Source: an uncultured Paraglaciecola sp. (lineage in GTDB: Bacteria > Pseudomonadota > Gammaproteobacteria > Enterobacterales > Alteromonadaceae). From it: DNA of 8,740 nt. The DNA is taken from NCBI GenBank assembly GCA_905479025.1, contig CAJQKX010000333.1, positions 1 through 8,740 on the forward strand, given 5' to 3'. A program made the translations under genes and the position numbers. This document shows, in pieces, positions 1-6,370 of this stretch. Each line of letters starts with the position of its first letter. The first letter of the stretch is position 1. The notes under the pieces are model-generated. The model worked only from the letters and a program-made list of their open reading frames with translations. It did not search any database and was not told the origin of the DNA.

Positions 1-661
1 CATGAAGGGGTTTGAGTTGGCGATGTCAGCGCAGGTACCGCTGATATCATTAGTGGTTGCTGCATCAGATACGATGAACCTGAAAAACATTCGTATGTCG
101 ACACAGGACAGTATCAAGGTTAGCAAAGATGTACTCAAAGCGGCCAAGGAACAGGGGGCAAATGTACAAGCTTATGTGGCCACAGCTTGGGCCTGTCCTT
201 TTGAAGGAAAAATCAGTGCGGACAGTGTGTTTAGTGTCACCGATGAATTACTGCAAGCCGGTGCTTCACGCATCGTTATCGCAGATACCATAGGTGCTGC
301 TAACCCTTTAGAGGTCAATCAGCTGCTAGAGGCAATGGCTAGTCGTTTTGATCTAGATTTGCTGTCCTGTCATTTCCATGACACCAGGGCCATGGGTCTC
401 GCCAATGTTTATGCGGCGATAACAGCAGGTATAAGAAAATTTGATGCGTCTATCGCTGGATTAGGTGGCTGTCCATTTGCACCAGGTGCCAGTGGTAACG
501 TGGCCACTGAAGATGTCGTTATGATGGTAGAGCAAATGGGATTTTCTACGGGTATCGATATGGCACTTTTAGTTAAAGCGGCAGACTTAGCTATGGATTT
601 GACTGGTACTGCTACAGGCGGAAACGCCAAACCTTGGATTGAAAATTATTATCTTAATTAA
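1..661 (+). CDS. HMG-CoA lyase-like (DRE-TIM metallolyase) enzyme, 5' end missing
   Basis: This is the C-terminal 219 residues of an HMG-CoA lyase-family protein; the family is usually about 300 residues, so roughly the first 80 lie left of the window. The first in-window ATG (2-4) is internal: it sits in the family's 'NMKG' segment, and base 1 (c) fits the last base of the Asn codon. Numbering from that Met, metal ligands H124 and H126 lie in HFHDT, the catalytic Cys C157 lies in GLGGCPFAPGASGN, and N166 follows. The spacings (33 and 9 residues) equal those of human HMGCL H233/C266/N275. The family cleaves 3-hydroxy-3-methylglutaryl-CoA or analogues to acetyl-CoA plus a ketoacid. HDTRAMGLAN replaces the canonical HDTYGQALAN, so the substrate may differ. 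It is first of four co-directional genes, 37 bases ahead of the HyuA-like gene. Family assignment is sure; substrate is not. Confidence 0.9.
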   Translation, partial: MKGFELAMSAQVPLISLVVAASDTMNLKNIRMSTQDSIKVSKDVLKAAKEQGANVQAYVATAWACPFEGKISADSVFSVTDELLQAGASRIVIADTIGAANPLEVNQLLEAMASRFDLDLLSCHFHDTRAMGLANVYAAITAGIRKFDASIAGLGGCPFAPGASGNVATEDVVMMVEQMGFSTGIDMALLVKAADLAMDLTGTATGGNAKPWIENYYLN

Positions 662-698
662 TCGGCGTAATAAACGTCGCCGGATATTGGAGTAAAAC

Positions 699-2759
699 AT
701 GAGTTATAGATTAGGTGTTGATGTGGGTGGAACGTTCACTGACTTGTTACTTATTAACGAAGTGAATGGGCAAACCCATACGGCTAAAGTGCCATCCACT
801 CCCGAGGATTCCTCTATTGGGGTGTTAAATGGCATCGATAGAATTTGTCAAGAGTCTGGAATAGACCCTAAGAAAATTAGTCGTGTGATGCACGGTACCA
901 CAGTGGCCACAAATGCAGTCCTAACAGGAAAAGGCGCAAAAGTAGGGTTAGTGATAACTAAAGGTTACAAGCAAGTTTTACAAGTTGCTCGCTCGTTCTG
1001 CCCGGGTGGACTAGGCGGTTGGGTGAGTTTTGTGAAGAAACCTTTATTGGCCCCGCTGGAATTAACGATTGAAGCCGATGAGAGAATGGGCGCAAATGGC
1101 GAGACGGTGGATACCTTAGACGAAGCTGCACTTCGCACATCGTTAACCATCTTAAAAAACACCGGTCATGTTGAAGCACTGACTATTTGTTTTATTAATG
1201 CCTATTTAAATGGTGCGCACGAACAGAAGGCTAAAGCAGTCGCCGCAGAAATATTTACGGATATTCCTATTTCAATATCCAGTGATTTAGTCCCTGAAAT
1301 GCAGGAATATGAACGCACAGAAACCACTGTTGTGAATAGTTATGTGCGCCCAGAAGTCGCAAGATATGTGGAAAATTTAAACCGTTCTTTAAGAACCACT
1401 ATGGGTGAAGACTTACATCTTTCTATTTTGAGATCAGATGGGGGGTTAGCATCTGCTAGAGCATCAGCTGAAAGTCCAGTTAATCTATTGATGTCTGGCC
1501 CTGCAGGCGGTGTGTCGGGTGCCATGCATTTTTGTAAAAAAGCTGGATTCAACGACATTTTAACCTTTGATATGGGCGGTACATCCACAGATGTCGCCTT
1601 GATACAAAACGCCAAAGCACGAGTCCGACGTGAAACCAGAGTCGGCGATGTGACAGTACGCGCGCCATCGGTTGATGTACGCACAGTGGGTGCTGGTGGC
1701 GGCTCATTAGCCTTTGTACCTGAACTTACCAAAGCGTTGCGTGTTGGACCCGAGTCAGCCGGCGCTCAGCCCGGACCTGCAGCCTATATGAAAGGTGGTA
1801 CTGAACCTACAGTGTGTGATGCAAATGTTGTATTAGGTTATTTGCCCTCTAATGTGCAACTTGGTGGCGCAATGGCGATAGATAAAAATGAGGCAGTAGC
1901 GGCAGTGAAGAAAGTCGCTGATACCATGGACTTAACAGTAGAAGAAGCTGCAGAAGGTATTATCAAAATTGTCAACGAAGCCATGTTTGGTGCGTTACGA
2001 TTGGTATCTGTAGAACAAGGTTTTGATCCAAGAGATTTTGCTCTGGTTGGTTTTGGTGGCGCGGGCCCACTGCATGCCAATGCACTGGGAATTTTGACTC
2101 AAGCTTGGCCAACCATTATTCCTCCAGGTCCTGGAGTGTTATGTGCTTATGGTGATGCGACTACTGTGGTGCGTGATGAAGCATCAAAAACCTTCGTTAA
2201 ACTACTTAAAAATGCTTCTGCAGTAGAGCTGGCGACAGTATTAGATGAGTTAAAACATAAAGCCAGTACAACCTTGATCACTGATGGTATTGCTTTATCG
2301 GATCAAGAAGTGACGTATCAGGCAGACGTGCGATATACCGGCCAAGCCTTTCAATTGTCTATTGAATTTACGTTAGCCGAATTACAAGCTCAGGGTTTAG
2401 AGGTACTTAAAACTCAGTTCGACAAACAACATACACAGCTCTTTACGTTTGCCCTAGAAGAAGGTCATGAGATTGTTATGGTGCGTGCTATTGCTACCGC
2501 CAGCAGTGATGAGTTGCCCACTATGCCACAAGGCAATGCGGCTAATACTCTAGATGAGTGTAAGTTGGCAGATAGTCAGATTTATTTCGAAGGACAATAT
2601 CACCCTACACCTATTTACGATCGAAATAAGATGCAAACAGATTTACAGATCCCAGGACCCGCCATTGTGAGTGAAATGGACTCTACCACCGTTATTTTAC
2701 CTGGTTATCACGCAATGGTTGATACAGTCGGTAATCTTCTTATTAACCCAGCGAAGTAA
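699..2759 (+). CDS. hyuA: hydantoinase/oxoprolinase family protein, HyuA-like (ATP-binding) subunit
   Basis: This 686-residue protein is full length for the A subunit of ATP-dependent N-methylhydantoinase/5-oxoprolinase-type enzymes. In this family the A subunit binds ATP and is thought to phosphorylate the lactam or imide carbonyl so that the ring can be opened in the cytoplasm together with subunit B. Visible motifs are the ASKHA phosphate loop GVDVGGTFTD (6-15), HGTTVATNAVL (65-75), SGPAGGVSGA (266-275), a second phosphate loop DMGGTSTDVA (291-300), GAGGGS (331-336) and GFGGAGPLHA (451-460). An 'ARS..PGGLGGW' stretch (97-108) replaces the 'ARQ.RP.LYDL' seen in many 5-oxoprolinases, which points to a particular subfamily. 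The start is set by TGGAGT at 688-693, six bases upstream of the ATG. The HyuB-like partner follows after 12 bases. Acetone or acetophenone carboxylase and caprolactamase subunits are related alternatives, so the substrate is unknown. The symbol denotes family only. Confidence 0.92.
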   Translation: MSYRLGVDVGGTFTDLLLINEVNGQTHTAKVPSTPEDSSIGVLNGIDRICQESGIDPKKISRVMHGTTVATNAVLTGKGAKVGLVITKGYKQVLQVARSFCPGGLGGWVSFVKKPLLAPLELTIEADERMGANGETVDTLDEAALRTSLTILKNTGHVEALTICFINAYLNGAHEQKAKAVAAEIFTDIPISISSDLVPEMQEYERTETTVVNSYVRPEVARYVENLNRSLRTTMGEDLHLSILRSDGGLASARASAESPVNLLMSGPAGGVSGAMHFCKKAGFNDILTFDMGGTSTDVALIQNAKARVRRETRVGDVTVRAPSVDVRTVGAGGGSLAFVPELTKALRVGPESAGAQPGPAAYMKGGTEPTVCDANVVLGYLPSNVQLGGAMAIDKNEAVAAVKKVADTMDLTVEEAAEGIIKIVNEAMFGALRLVSVEQGFDPRDFALVGFGGAGPLHANALGILTQAWPTIIPPGPGVLCAYGDATTVVRDEASKTFVKLLKNASAVELATVLDELKHKASTTLITDGIALSDQEVTYQADVRYTGQAFQLSIEFTLAELQAQGLEVLKTQFDKQHTQLFTFALEEGHEIVMVRAIATASSDELPTMPQGNAANTLDECKLADSQIYFEGQYHPTPIYDRNKMQTDLQIPGPAIVSEMDSTTVILPGYHAMVDTVGNLLINPAK

Positions 2760-2765
2760 TTGGAG
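2760..2765 (+). promoter_or_regulatory. Shine-Dalgarno site fixing the HyuB-like start
   Basis: TTGGAG lies directly after the upstream TAA stop. It sits 6 bases before the ATG at 2772 but 0 bases before the ATG at 2766, and an in-frame TTG at 2760 would overlap it. The upstream hyuA-like gene uses the same TTGGAG-N6-ATG layout, so 2772 is the best start. Confidence 0.75.
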
Positions 2766-2771
2766 ATGACA

Positions 2772-4637
2772 ATGAATAATAAAATTTTACAAACGAATAC
2801 GTCACCTTTGAAAAGAGTCGAGGTGGACACCGTCACGGTAGACATTATTGAAAACGCTCTGAGCAATGCGCGAGAAGAAATGGATGCTGTGTTGTTTAGG
2901 ACCGCCATGAGCCCTGGAATTCGGGAGCAAGGTGATTGTTTTCCGATGATCGCTAATAAAGACGGCAAGATGGTAGTGGGTCAGTTTGGCTCATTTATTC
3001 ATGGCTTTTTAGAAGCATACACAGGGCAGTTAGAAGAAGGGGACGTCATATTAACGAACGACCCTTATATGACCAATGCTGCTGTATCCCATCTACCAGA
3101 TTGGATTGTGCTCGTGCCTATTTTTAAAGAAGGCCGGCATATCGCTTGGTCTGCCATGTTTGGTCATATGTCAGATAATGGCGGTATGGTGCCGGGCTCT
3201 ATCCCCATTAAAGCAGAAAGCATCTTCCAAGAAGGGATCCGTATTCCTCCCACTAAGTTATATAAAAAAGGTGTGTTGCAAAGCGACCTTCTTGATTTAA
3301 TTTTGCACAATGTGCGCACCCCACAATGGAATAGATTTGACTTAAATGCCTTGGTTGCCGCTTGTAATACTGCGGCTAAAAGATGTGTCGAATTCTCTGA
3401 ACGTTTTGGTGATGATATATTTTATTCCACCATGGAAATCATGTTAGAACGGAATTATGTGGCAATGGAAGCCATTATTAATATGTTGGTGCCTGAAGAG
3501 CCGCGTACGTTTGTGGACTATGTCTGTGATGATGGCGTTGGTATGGGTCCTTATAAAATACAATGTAAAATGTGGCGAGAAGGTAATCGGGCGATATTTG
3601 ATTTTGAAGGTACCGATCCTCAAGCTAATAGCTCGATTAACTTTTACCTGAATGAAGACATGTTTAAGATGTTTTTTGGTTCATTTACTATCAACCTTGT
3701 GGATCCACAAATTGTATTTAACGATGGTTTTTATGATTTAGTCGATGTGCATATACCCGCAGGCAGTTTGCTCAAGCCTAATTTCCCCGCTGCTCTGTCA
3801 GGGCGGACACATGCATTAGGGCGTATTTTTGATGTGATGGGAGGACTGTTAGGACAAGGTGCCCCAGAAGCCATGAATGCGGCTGGATTTTCTGATTCAC
3901 CTCATTTATTTTATTCAGGTTACGATGAAAAAGGAGAATGGTTCCAATTATTCCAAATTGGTTTTGGTGGCATACCAGGTCGCCCAGTTGGTGATGGACC
4001 TGATGGACACTCTTTGTGGCCAGGATTTACTAATGTTCCCAACGAATTTATTGAAGCCTACTTTCCATTACGGGTAGAACAATACGAAACCATTACTGAC
4101 TCTGGTGGCGCAGGAAAGCACCGTGGTGGTAATGGATTATCGGTAGCTTATCGTTTTCTTAACGATGGTAATATCGCCATTCATGATGAAAGATGGCTAA
4201 CTTATCCTTGGGGTGTAAACGGTGGCACACCAGGACAAAGGTCCACTAAAATATTAAAACGTGCAGATGGTACACAACAAATCTTGCCAGCTAAATGTGA
4301 TGGTGTTGAAGTGAAAACAGGTGACCTGTTGTACTTCAATACATGGGGTGGCGGTGGTTGGGGAGACCCATTCTTGCGTGATTGCGATAGTGTACTTGAC
4401 GACGTTAATCGAGGTTTAGTCTCTATTGAGGGAGCAATACGTTACGGTGTGGTGATAGTGGATGGTGCGGTTGAAGAGCAACAAACCACTGCATTACGTG
4501 CTGCGTTGTCTGAGAAGCGTGGTGCTACACAGTTATTTGATTTTGGTGGCACGATTGAAGAGATCAAAGCTAGATGCCTCGAAGAAACAGGTTTGCCTGC
4601 ACCACAAACGCCTAGTTTTGTTAAGTCTCGAGCCTGA
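2772..4637 (+). CDS. hyuB: hydantoinase B/oxoprolinase family protein, HyuB-like (hydrolase) subunit
   Basis: This 621-residue protein is the partner of the upstream HyuA-like subunit. In the family, B carries the hydrolytic site that completes ATP-driven cleavage of a cyclic amide or imide. Family landmarks, numbered from the ATG at 2772, are DIIENALSNAREEMDAVLFRTA near 24-45, NDPY (96-99), SHLPD (106-110), GHMSDNGG (131-138, counterpart of the common 'GH.aDiGG'), SGGAGKHRGG in the last third, and a Gly-rich WGGGGWGDP near the C-terminus. A tail with 'DVNRGLVSIEGAIRYGVV' follows, as in N-methylhydantoinase B and acetone-carboxylase-like members; this makes the protein somewhat longer than the 5-oxoprolinase C-terminal half. 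Upstream ATG 2766 and TTG 2760 are in frame but badly spaced from the ribosome binding site. The gene starts 12 bases after hyuA and is surely co-transcribed. Substrate cannot be read from sequence. Confidence 0.92.
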   Translation: MNNKILQTNTSPLKRVEVDTVTVDIIENALSNAREEMDAVLFRTAMSPGIREQGDCFPMIANKDGKMVVGQFGSFIHGFLEAYTGQLEEGDVILTNDPYMTNAAVSHLPDWIVLVPIFKEGRHIAWSAMFGHMSDNGGMVPGSIPIKAESIFQEGIRIPPTKLYKKGVLQSDLLDLILHNVRTPQWNRFDLNALVAACNTAAKRCVEFSERFGDDIFYSTMEIMLERNYVAMEAIINMLVPEEPRTFVDYVCDDGVGMGPYKIQCKMWREGNRAIFDFEGTDPQANSSINFYLNEDMFKMFFGSFTINLVDPQIVFNDGFYDLVDVHIPAGSLLKPNFPAALSGRTHALGRIFDVMGGLLGQGAPEAMNAAGFSDSPHLFYSGYDEKGEWFQLFQIGFGGIPGRPVGDGPDGHSLWPGFTNVPNEFIEAYFPLRVEQYETITDSGGAGKHRGGNGLSVAYRFLNDGNIAIHDERWLTYPWGVNGGTPGQRSTKILKRADGTQQILPAKCDGVEVKTGDLLYFNTWGGGGWGDPFLRDCDSVLDDVNRGLVSIEGAIRYGVVIVDGAVEEQQTTALRAALSEKRGATQLFDFGGTIEEIKARCLEETGLPAPQTPSFVKSRA

Positions 4638-4659
4638 CCTGAAGTGAAATAATTAGACT

Positions 4660-5274
4660 ATGTCAAATACACCGCAGGATCATGATTTAGCCATTGGCAC
4701 ATTAGATCTGGGCGTATGCCCAGCACTTATTGTGGTTGACTTGTCCAATGGGTTTAGCGAACCAGCTAGTCCACTTGGAGGAAATTTTGACAGTCAAATC
4801 TCACAGATAAACGGGTTGTTAGATACTTTCAGAGCTAAAAAGCTGCCCGTTTATTTTACTTCGGTGGTATATCACGATGAAACCACTGCTAGTGTGTTTC
4901 GTCGCCGTTTACCTGATTTAGATATCCTTCAAACGTCCAGCCAGTGGGTGAAAATCAACAGCAAAATCAATAAACAATCCGATGAACTGATCATTGAAAA
5001 ACAATGGCCAAGCGCCTTCTTTAAGACGCAATTAGCAACACACTTAGAAAAAAACGCAGTAGACTCCATCGTGGTTGTGGGCTTAACAACCAGTGGCTGT
5101 GTTCGAGCTACGGTGGTGGATGGCCTGCAACATAACTACCCTGTTTTTGTCGTACCTGAAGCATGTGGCGATAGAAACCTAAGCGCTCATCAAGCCAGTC
5201 TGCATGATATGCATGCCAAATATGCGGTGGTGATGCCCGCTAAAGATTTATGTGCTCATATCTTATCTTTGTGA
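4660..5274 (+). CDS. isochorismatase-fold amidohydrolase, N-carbamoylsarcosine amidase-like
   Basis: This 204-residue cysteine hydrolase has the usual size and the whole catalytic set of the family: D27 in ALIVVDLSNGF, K114 in EKQWPSAFF and C147 in TTSGCVRATVVDG. The Lys-to-Cys distance of 33 equals that of N-carbamoylsarcosine amidase (K144/C177). Family members remove ammonia, or carbamate, from small amides (N-carbamoylsarcosine, maleamate, ureidoacrylate, biuret, nicotinamide). Placed last behind HyuAB, it plausibly hydrolyses the linear amide or ureido acid that HyuAB makes. The ATG at 4660 is the only sensible start: an in-frame TAG lies two codons upstream (4654-4656) and the next in-frame Met is residue 184. 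The ribosome site is poor (GAAG 15 bases upstream), so translation may be coupled to hyuB, whose stop is 22 bases away. Fold and catalysis are firm; the exact substrate is not. Confidence 0.88.
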   Translation: MSNTPQDHDLAIGTLDLGVCPALIVVDLSNGFSEPASPLGGNFDSQISQINGLLDTFRAKKLPVYFTSVVYHDETTASVFRRRLPDLDILQTSSQWVKINSKINKQSDELIIEKQWPSAFFKTQLATHLEKNAVDSIVVVGLTTSGCVRATVVDGLQHNYPVFVVPEACGDRNLSAHQASLHDMHAKYAVVMPAKDLCAHILSL

Positions 5275-5310
5275 CCAGTTTGTATTACTCACTCCCTCTG
5301 ACATTCTAAC

Positions 5311-5332
5311 AAAAAATGGCCTCACATGAGGC
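5311..5332. terminator. weak hairpin after the operon, possible terminator
   Basis: GCCTC (5319-5323) pairs with GAGGC (5328-5332) around a 4-base ACAT loop. Six A residues precede it on the + strand, so read on the - strand it has a T-tract. On the + strand the hairpin is followed by TGATTGAC, not a T run. It could mark the end of the operon, but a five-pair stem is marginal. Confidence 0.3.
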
Positions 5333-5557
5333 TGATTGACTAAACGAGTAAGGTATCTAATAGTGGGGTTAATACAGTCAATGTAACAAAACTTCAAAAA
5401 ATACGACGAAAACCCGATGATAAGCGCTGGTTTATCGCTGTATTTATATGTTTAAACGCTTCATCGTGTTTTACCGTTATTTACCACTTTCACTCCTTCA
5501 ACATCTAAATTCATCCCTTCTCTATGGGTGTACTCAAAATCACACACAACAAACATA

Positions 5558-5563
5558 GAGAGA
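5558..5563 (+). promoter_or_regulatory. ribosome binding site for the small exported protein
   Basis: GAGAGA ends six bases before the ATG at 5570. It supports that codon over the in-frame ATG at 5528, which would add 14 polar residues ahead of an otherwise standard signal peptide. Confidence 0.65.
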
Positions 5564-5569
5564 CTTATC

Positions 5570-5884
5570 ATGAAAAAAGTAATTATTAGCACTATCCTAA
5601 CCGCAGGCATTCTTTTAACTGGCAACGCACAAGCAATCGATATTGACCCGGTACTTGAAAGCAAATTAGTCAAAGTATGTGAAGCCATAAAAAGTGACAG
5701 TCTACTTAAAGTGAAGGTTTCAGTAAGAGACAGCGGTGTTAGTATCAGAACAATTGCCAACAATTTAGTGTGTAATGGTGTTGATCCAGTAAGTTTTGCT
5801 TTGGCCAACGATTCTGTAAGAGCAGCTAAATACATGGCTCAAAGAAGTACCGTCAATGGTCAGGAATTTTTGGCTAAGTTATAG
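5570..5884 (+). CDS. small secreted protein, DUF3718-like
   Basis: The product is 104 residues with a clear Sec signal peptide: MKK, a hydrophobic stretch (residues 4-17) and a type I cleavage site after AQA (residue 22). The mature part is about 82 residues and probably periplasmic. It has exactly two cysteines, C37 (VKVCEAI) and C68 (LVCNG), which could form a disulfide. The arrangement C.AI.S......(V.VRD)....I..NLVCNG....FA resembles DUF3718, a family of unknown function common in Alteromonadales; I assign this from memory of the pattern, without a search. The start at 5570 is set by GAGAGA at 5558-5563. The gene stands alone, 295 bases after the catabolic operon and 486 bases before the next gene, so it likely has its own promoter. 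No function can be stated. Confidence 0.8.
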   Translation: MKKVIISTILTAGILLTGNAQAIDIDPVLESKLVKVCEAIKSDSLLKVKVSVRDSGVSIRTIANNLVCNGVDPVSFALANDSVRAAKYMAQRSTVNGQEFLAKL

Positions 5885-6127
5885 GCCATTAACATGAAAA
5901 CAGAAAAGAGTGAGTTAAGTTTGATAGTTAAATCAGCCTTTCTCACTGTCGACTTTCATCAAATACGTTATTATCGGTAGACTCCCACACTCTGTCTAGC
6001 AGTTTAAGGTTTAGCCGATAAATCCCAGCCTGACCACAAAATCTTATAAACAGGACTGATCGTCTTTTCAATTTTTGAACAGGCATAGTTATTTGTCATC
6101 ACCGAAAATTTCCATATTATTCAGCTT

Positions 6128-6153
6128 CCAATAATTTTGGGACCTATTATTGG
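6128..6153. repeat. 8-bp perfect inverted repeat, possible operator or hairpin
   Basis: CCAATAAT (6128-6135) and ATTATTGG (6146-6153) are perfect reverse complements with a 10-base spacer. An overlapping quasi-palindrome, TTATTGGCTAATAA (6147-6160), reuses the right arm. There is no T-tract, so it is not a terminator. It lies about 220 bases upstream of the lipoprotein start and may be a binding site for a dimeric regulator, or chance in AT-rich DNA. Confidence 0.4.
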
Positions 6154-6276
6154 CTAATAAAAATCGCGTCTTTGATTGGCCTACACATCCTTTAAAACCG
6201 AAGTTAATACAAAGGGTTATACATTAGTTTGTGGTAAGAATATCTATTCGGACAGCTAAAAAATTGATTTAGTTGA

Positions 6277-6331
6277 GTTCGAGTAAATTAGTCAGACGAT
6301 TTAAGTGTTACTTAATTGTTAATATTATGAT
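6277..6331 (+). promoter_or_regulatory. conserved upstream block, copy 1 (GTTCGAGTAAAT...GTTAC)
   Basis: This block aligns without gaps to 8441-8495 with 35 of 55 identities counted by eye. Shared parts are GTTCGAGTAA at the start, ACGA at offset 19, GTTAC at offset 30 and TGT at offset 41. Similarity stops upstream of GTTCG. The first 12 bases also occur, inverted, at 8407-8418. It lies 40-94 bases upstream of the lipoprotein ATG, where control elements are expected. Its function is unknown. Confidence 0.5.
6301..6328 (+). promoter_or_regulatory. candidate promoter for the CRTAC1-type lipoprotein
   Basis: TATTAT (6323-6328) matches 5 of 6 positions of the -10 consensus. TTAAGT (6301-6306), 16 bases upstream, matches only 3 of 6 of the -35 consensus. 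The position, about 43 bases before the start codon, is reasonable, but AT-rich DNA gives such boxes easily. Confidence 0.3.
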
Positions 6332-6358
6332 GTGGCAGCCTAATCAATCACAAATTAT

Positions 6359-6362
6359 GGGG
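6359..6362 (+). promoter_or_regulatory. ribosome binding site for the CRTAC1-type lipoprotein
   Basis: GGGG lies eight bases before the ATG at 6371. An in-frame TTG (6368-6370) directly precedes that ATG but is a less likely start. Confidence 0.6.
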
Positions 6363-6370
6363 TTTACTTG

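Larger units (their letters stand above)
5275..5569. other. intergenic region between the catabolic operon and the small exported protein
   Basis: These 295 bases contain no convincing gene. Seen here are a small hairpin (5319-5332) just after the operon and an AT-rich leader before 5570. A TTGACT at 5336-5341 has only a poor -10 match (TAATAG, 5358-5363), so no promoter is called, although the gene at 5570 needs one in this stretch. Confidence 0.6.
5885..6370. other. 486-base intergenic region upstream of the CRTAC1-type lipoprotein
   Basis: No credible gene is present on either strand. A 28-codon ORF (5894-5980) has only a weak ribosome site and no recognisable sequence. The region does hold an 8-bp inverted repeat (6128-6153), a 55-base block shared with the upstream region of the next lipoprotein gene (6277-6331), a TATTAT box and a good ribosome site. 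I saw no strong terminator for the gene ending at 5884. Confidence 0.6.

Noticed and set aside
663..682. CGGCG/CGCCG hairpin between the HMGL-like and HyuA-like genes
   Set aside because: Five pairs with a 10-base loop and no T-tract; too weak to call a terminator or processing site.
2760..2771. Earlier starts for the HyuB-like gene (TTG 2760, ATG 2766)
   Set aside because: Both overlap or abut the TTGGAG ribosome site; only ATG 2772 has proper spacing, identical to that of the preceding gene.
5336..5363. TTGACT...TAATAG promoter-like pair
   Set aside because: The -35 is good but the -10 matches only 3 of 6, and it lies over 200 bases upstream of the gene at 5570.
5461..5835. 124-residue open frame on the - strand
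   Set aside because: It overlaps the small exported protein gene, which has a good signal peptide and ribosome site. The - strand product lacks a recognisable domain or consistent composition.
5894..5980. 28-codon + strand ORF just after the DUF3718-like gene
   Set aside because: Only a weak AGG lies upstream, and there is no hydrophobic, charged or otherwise recognisable pattern; it is compatible with chance.
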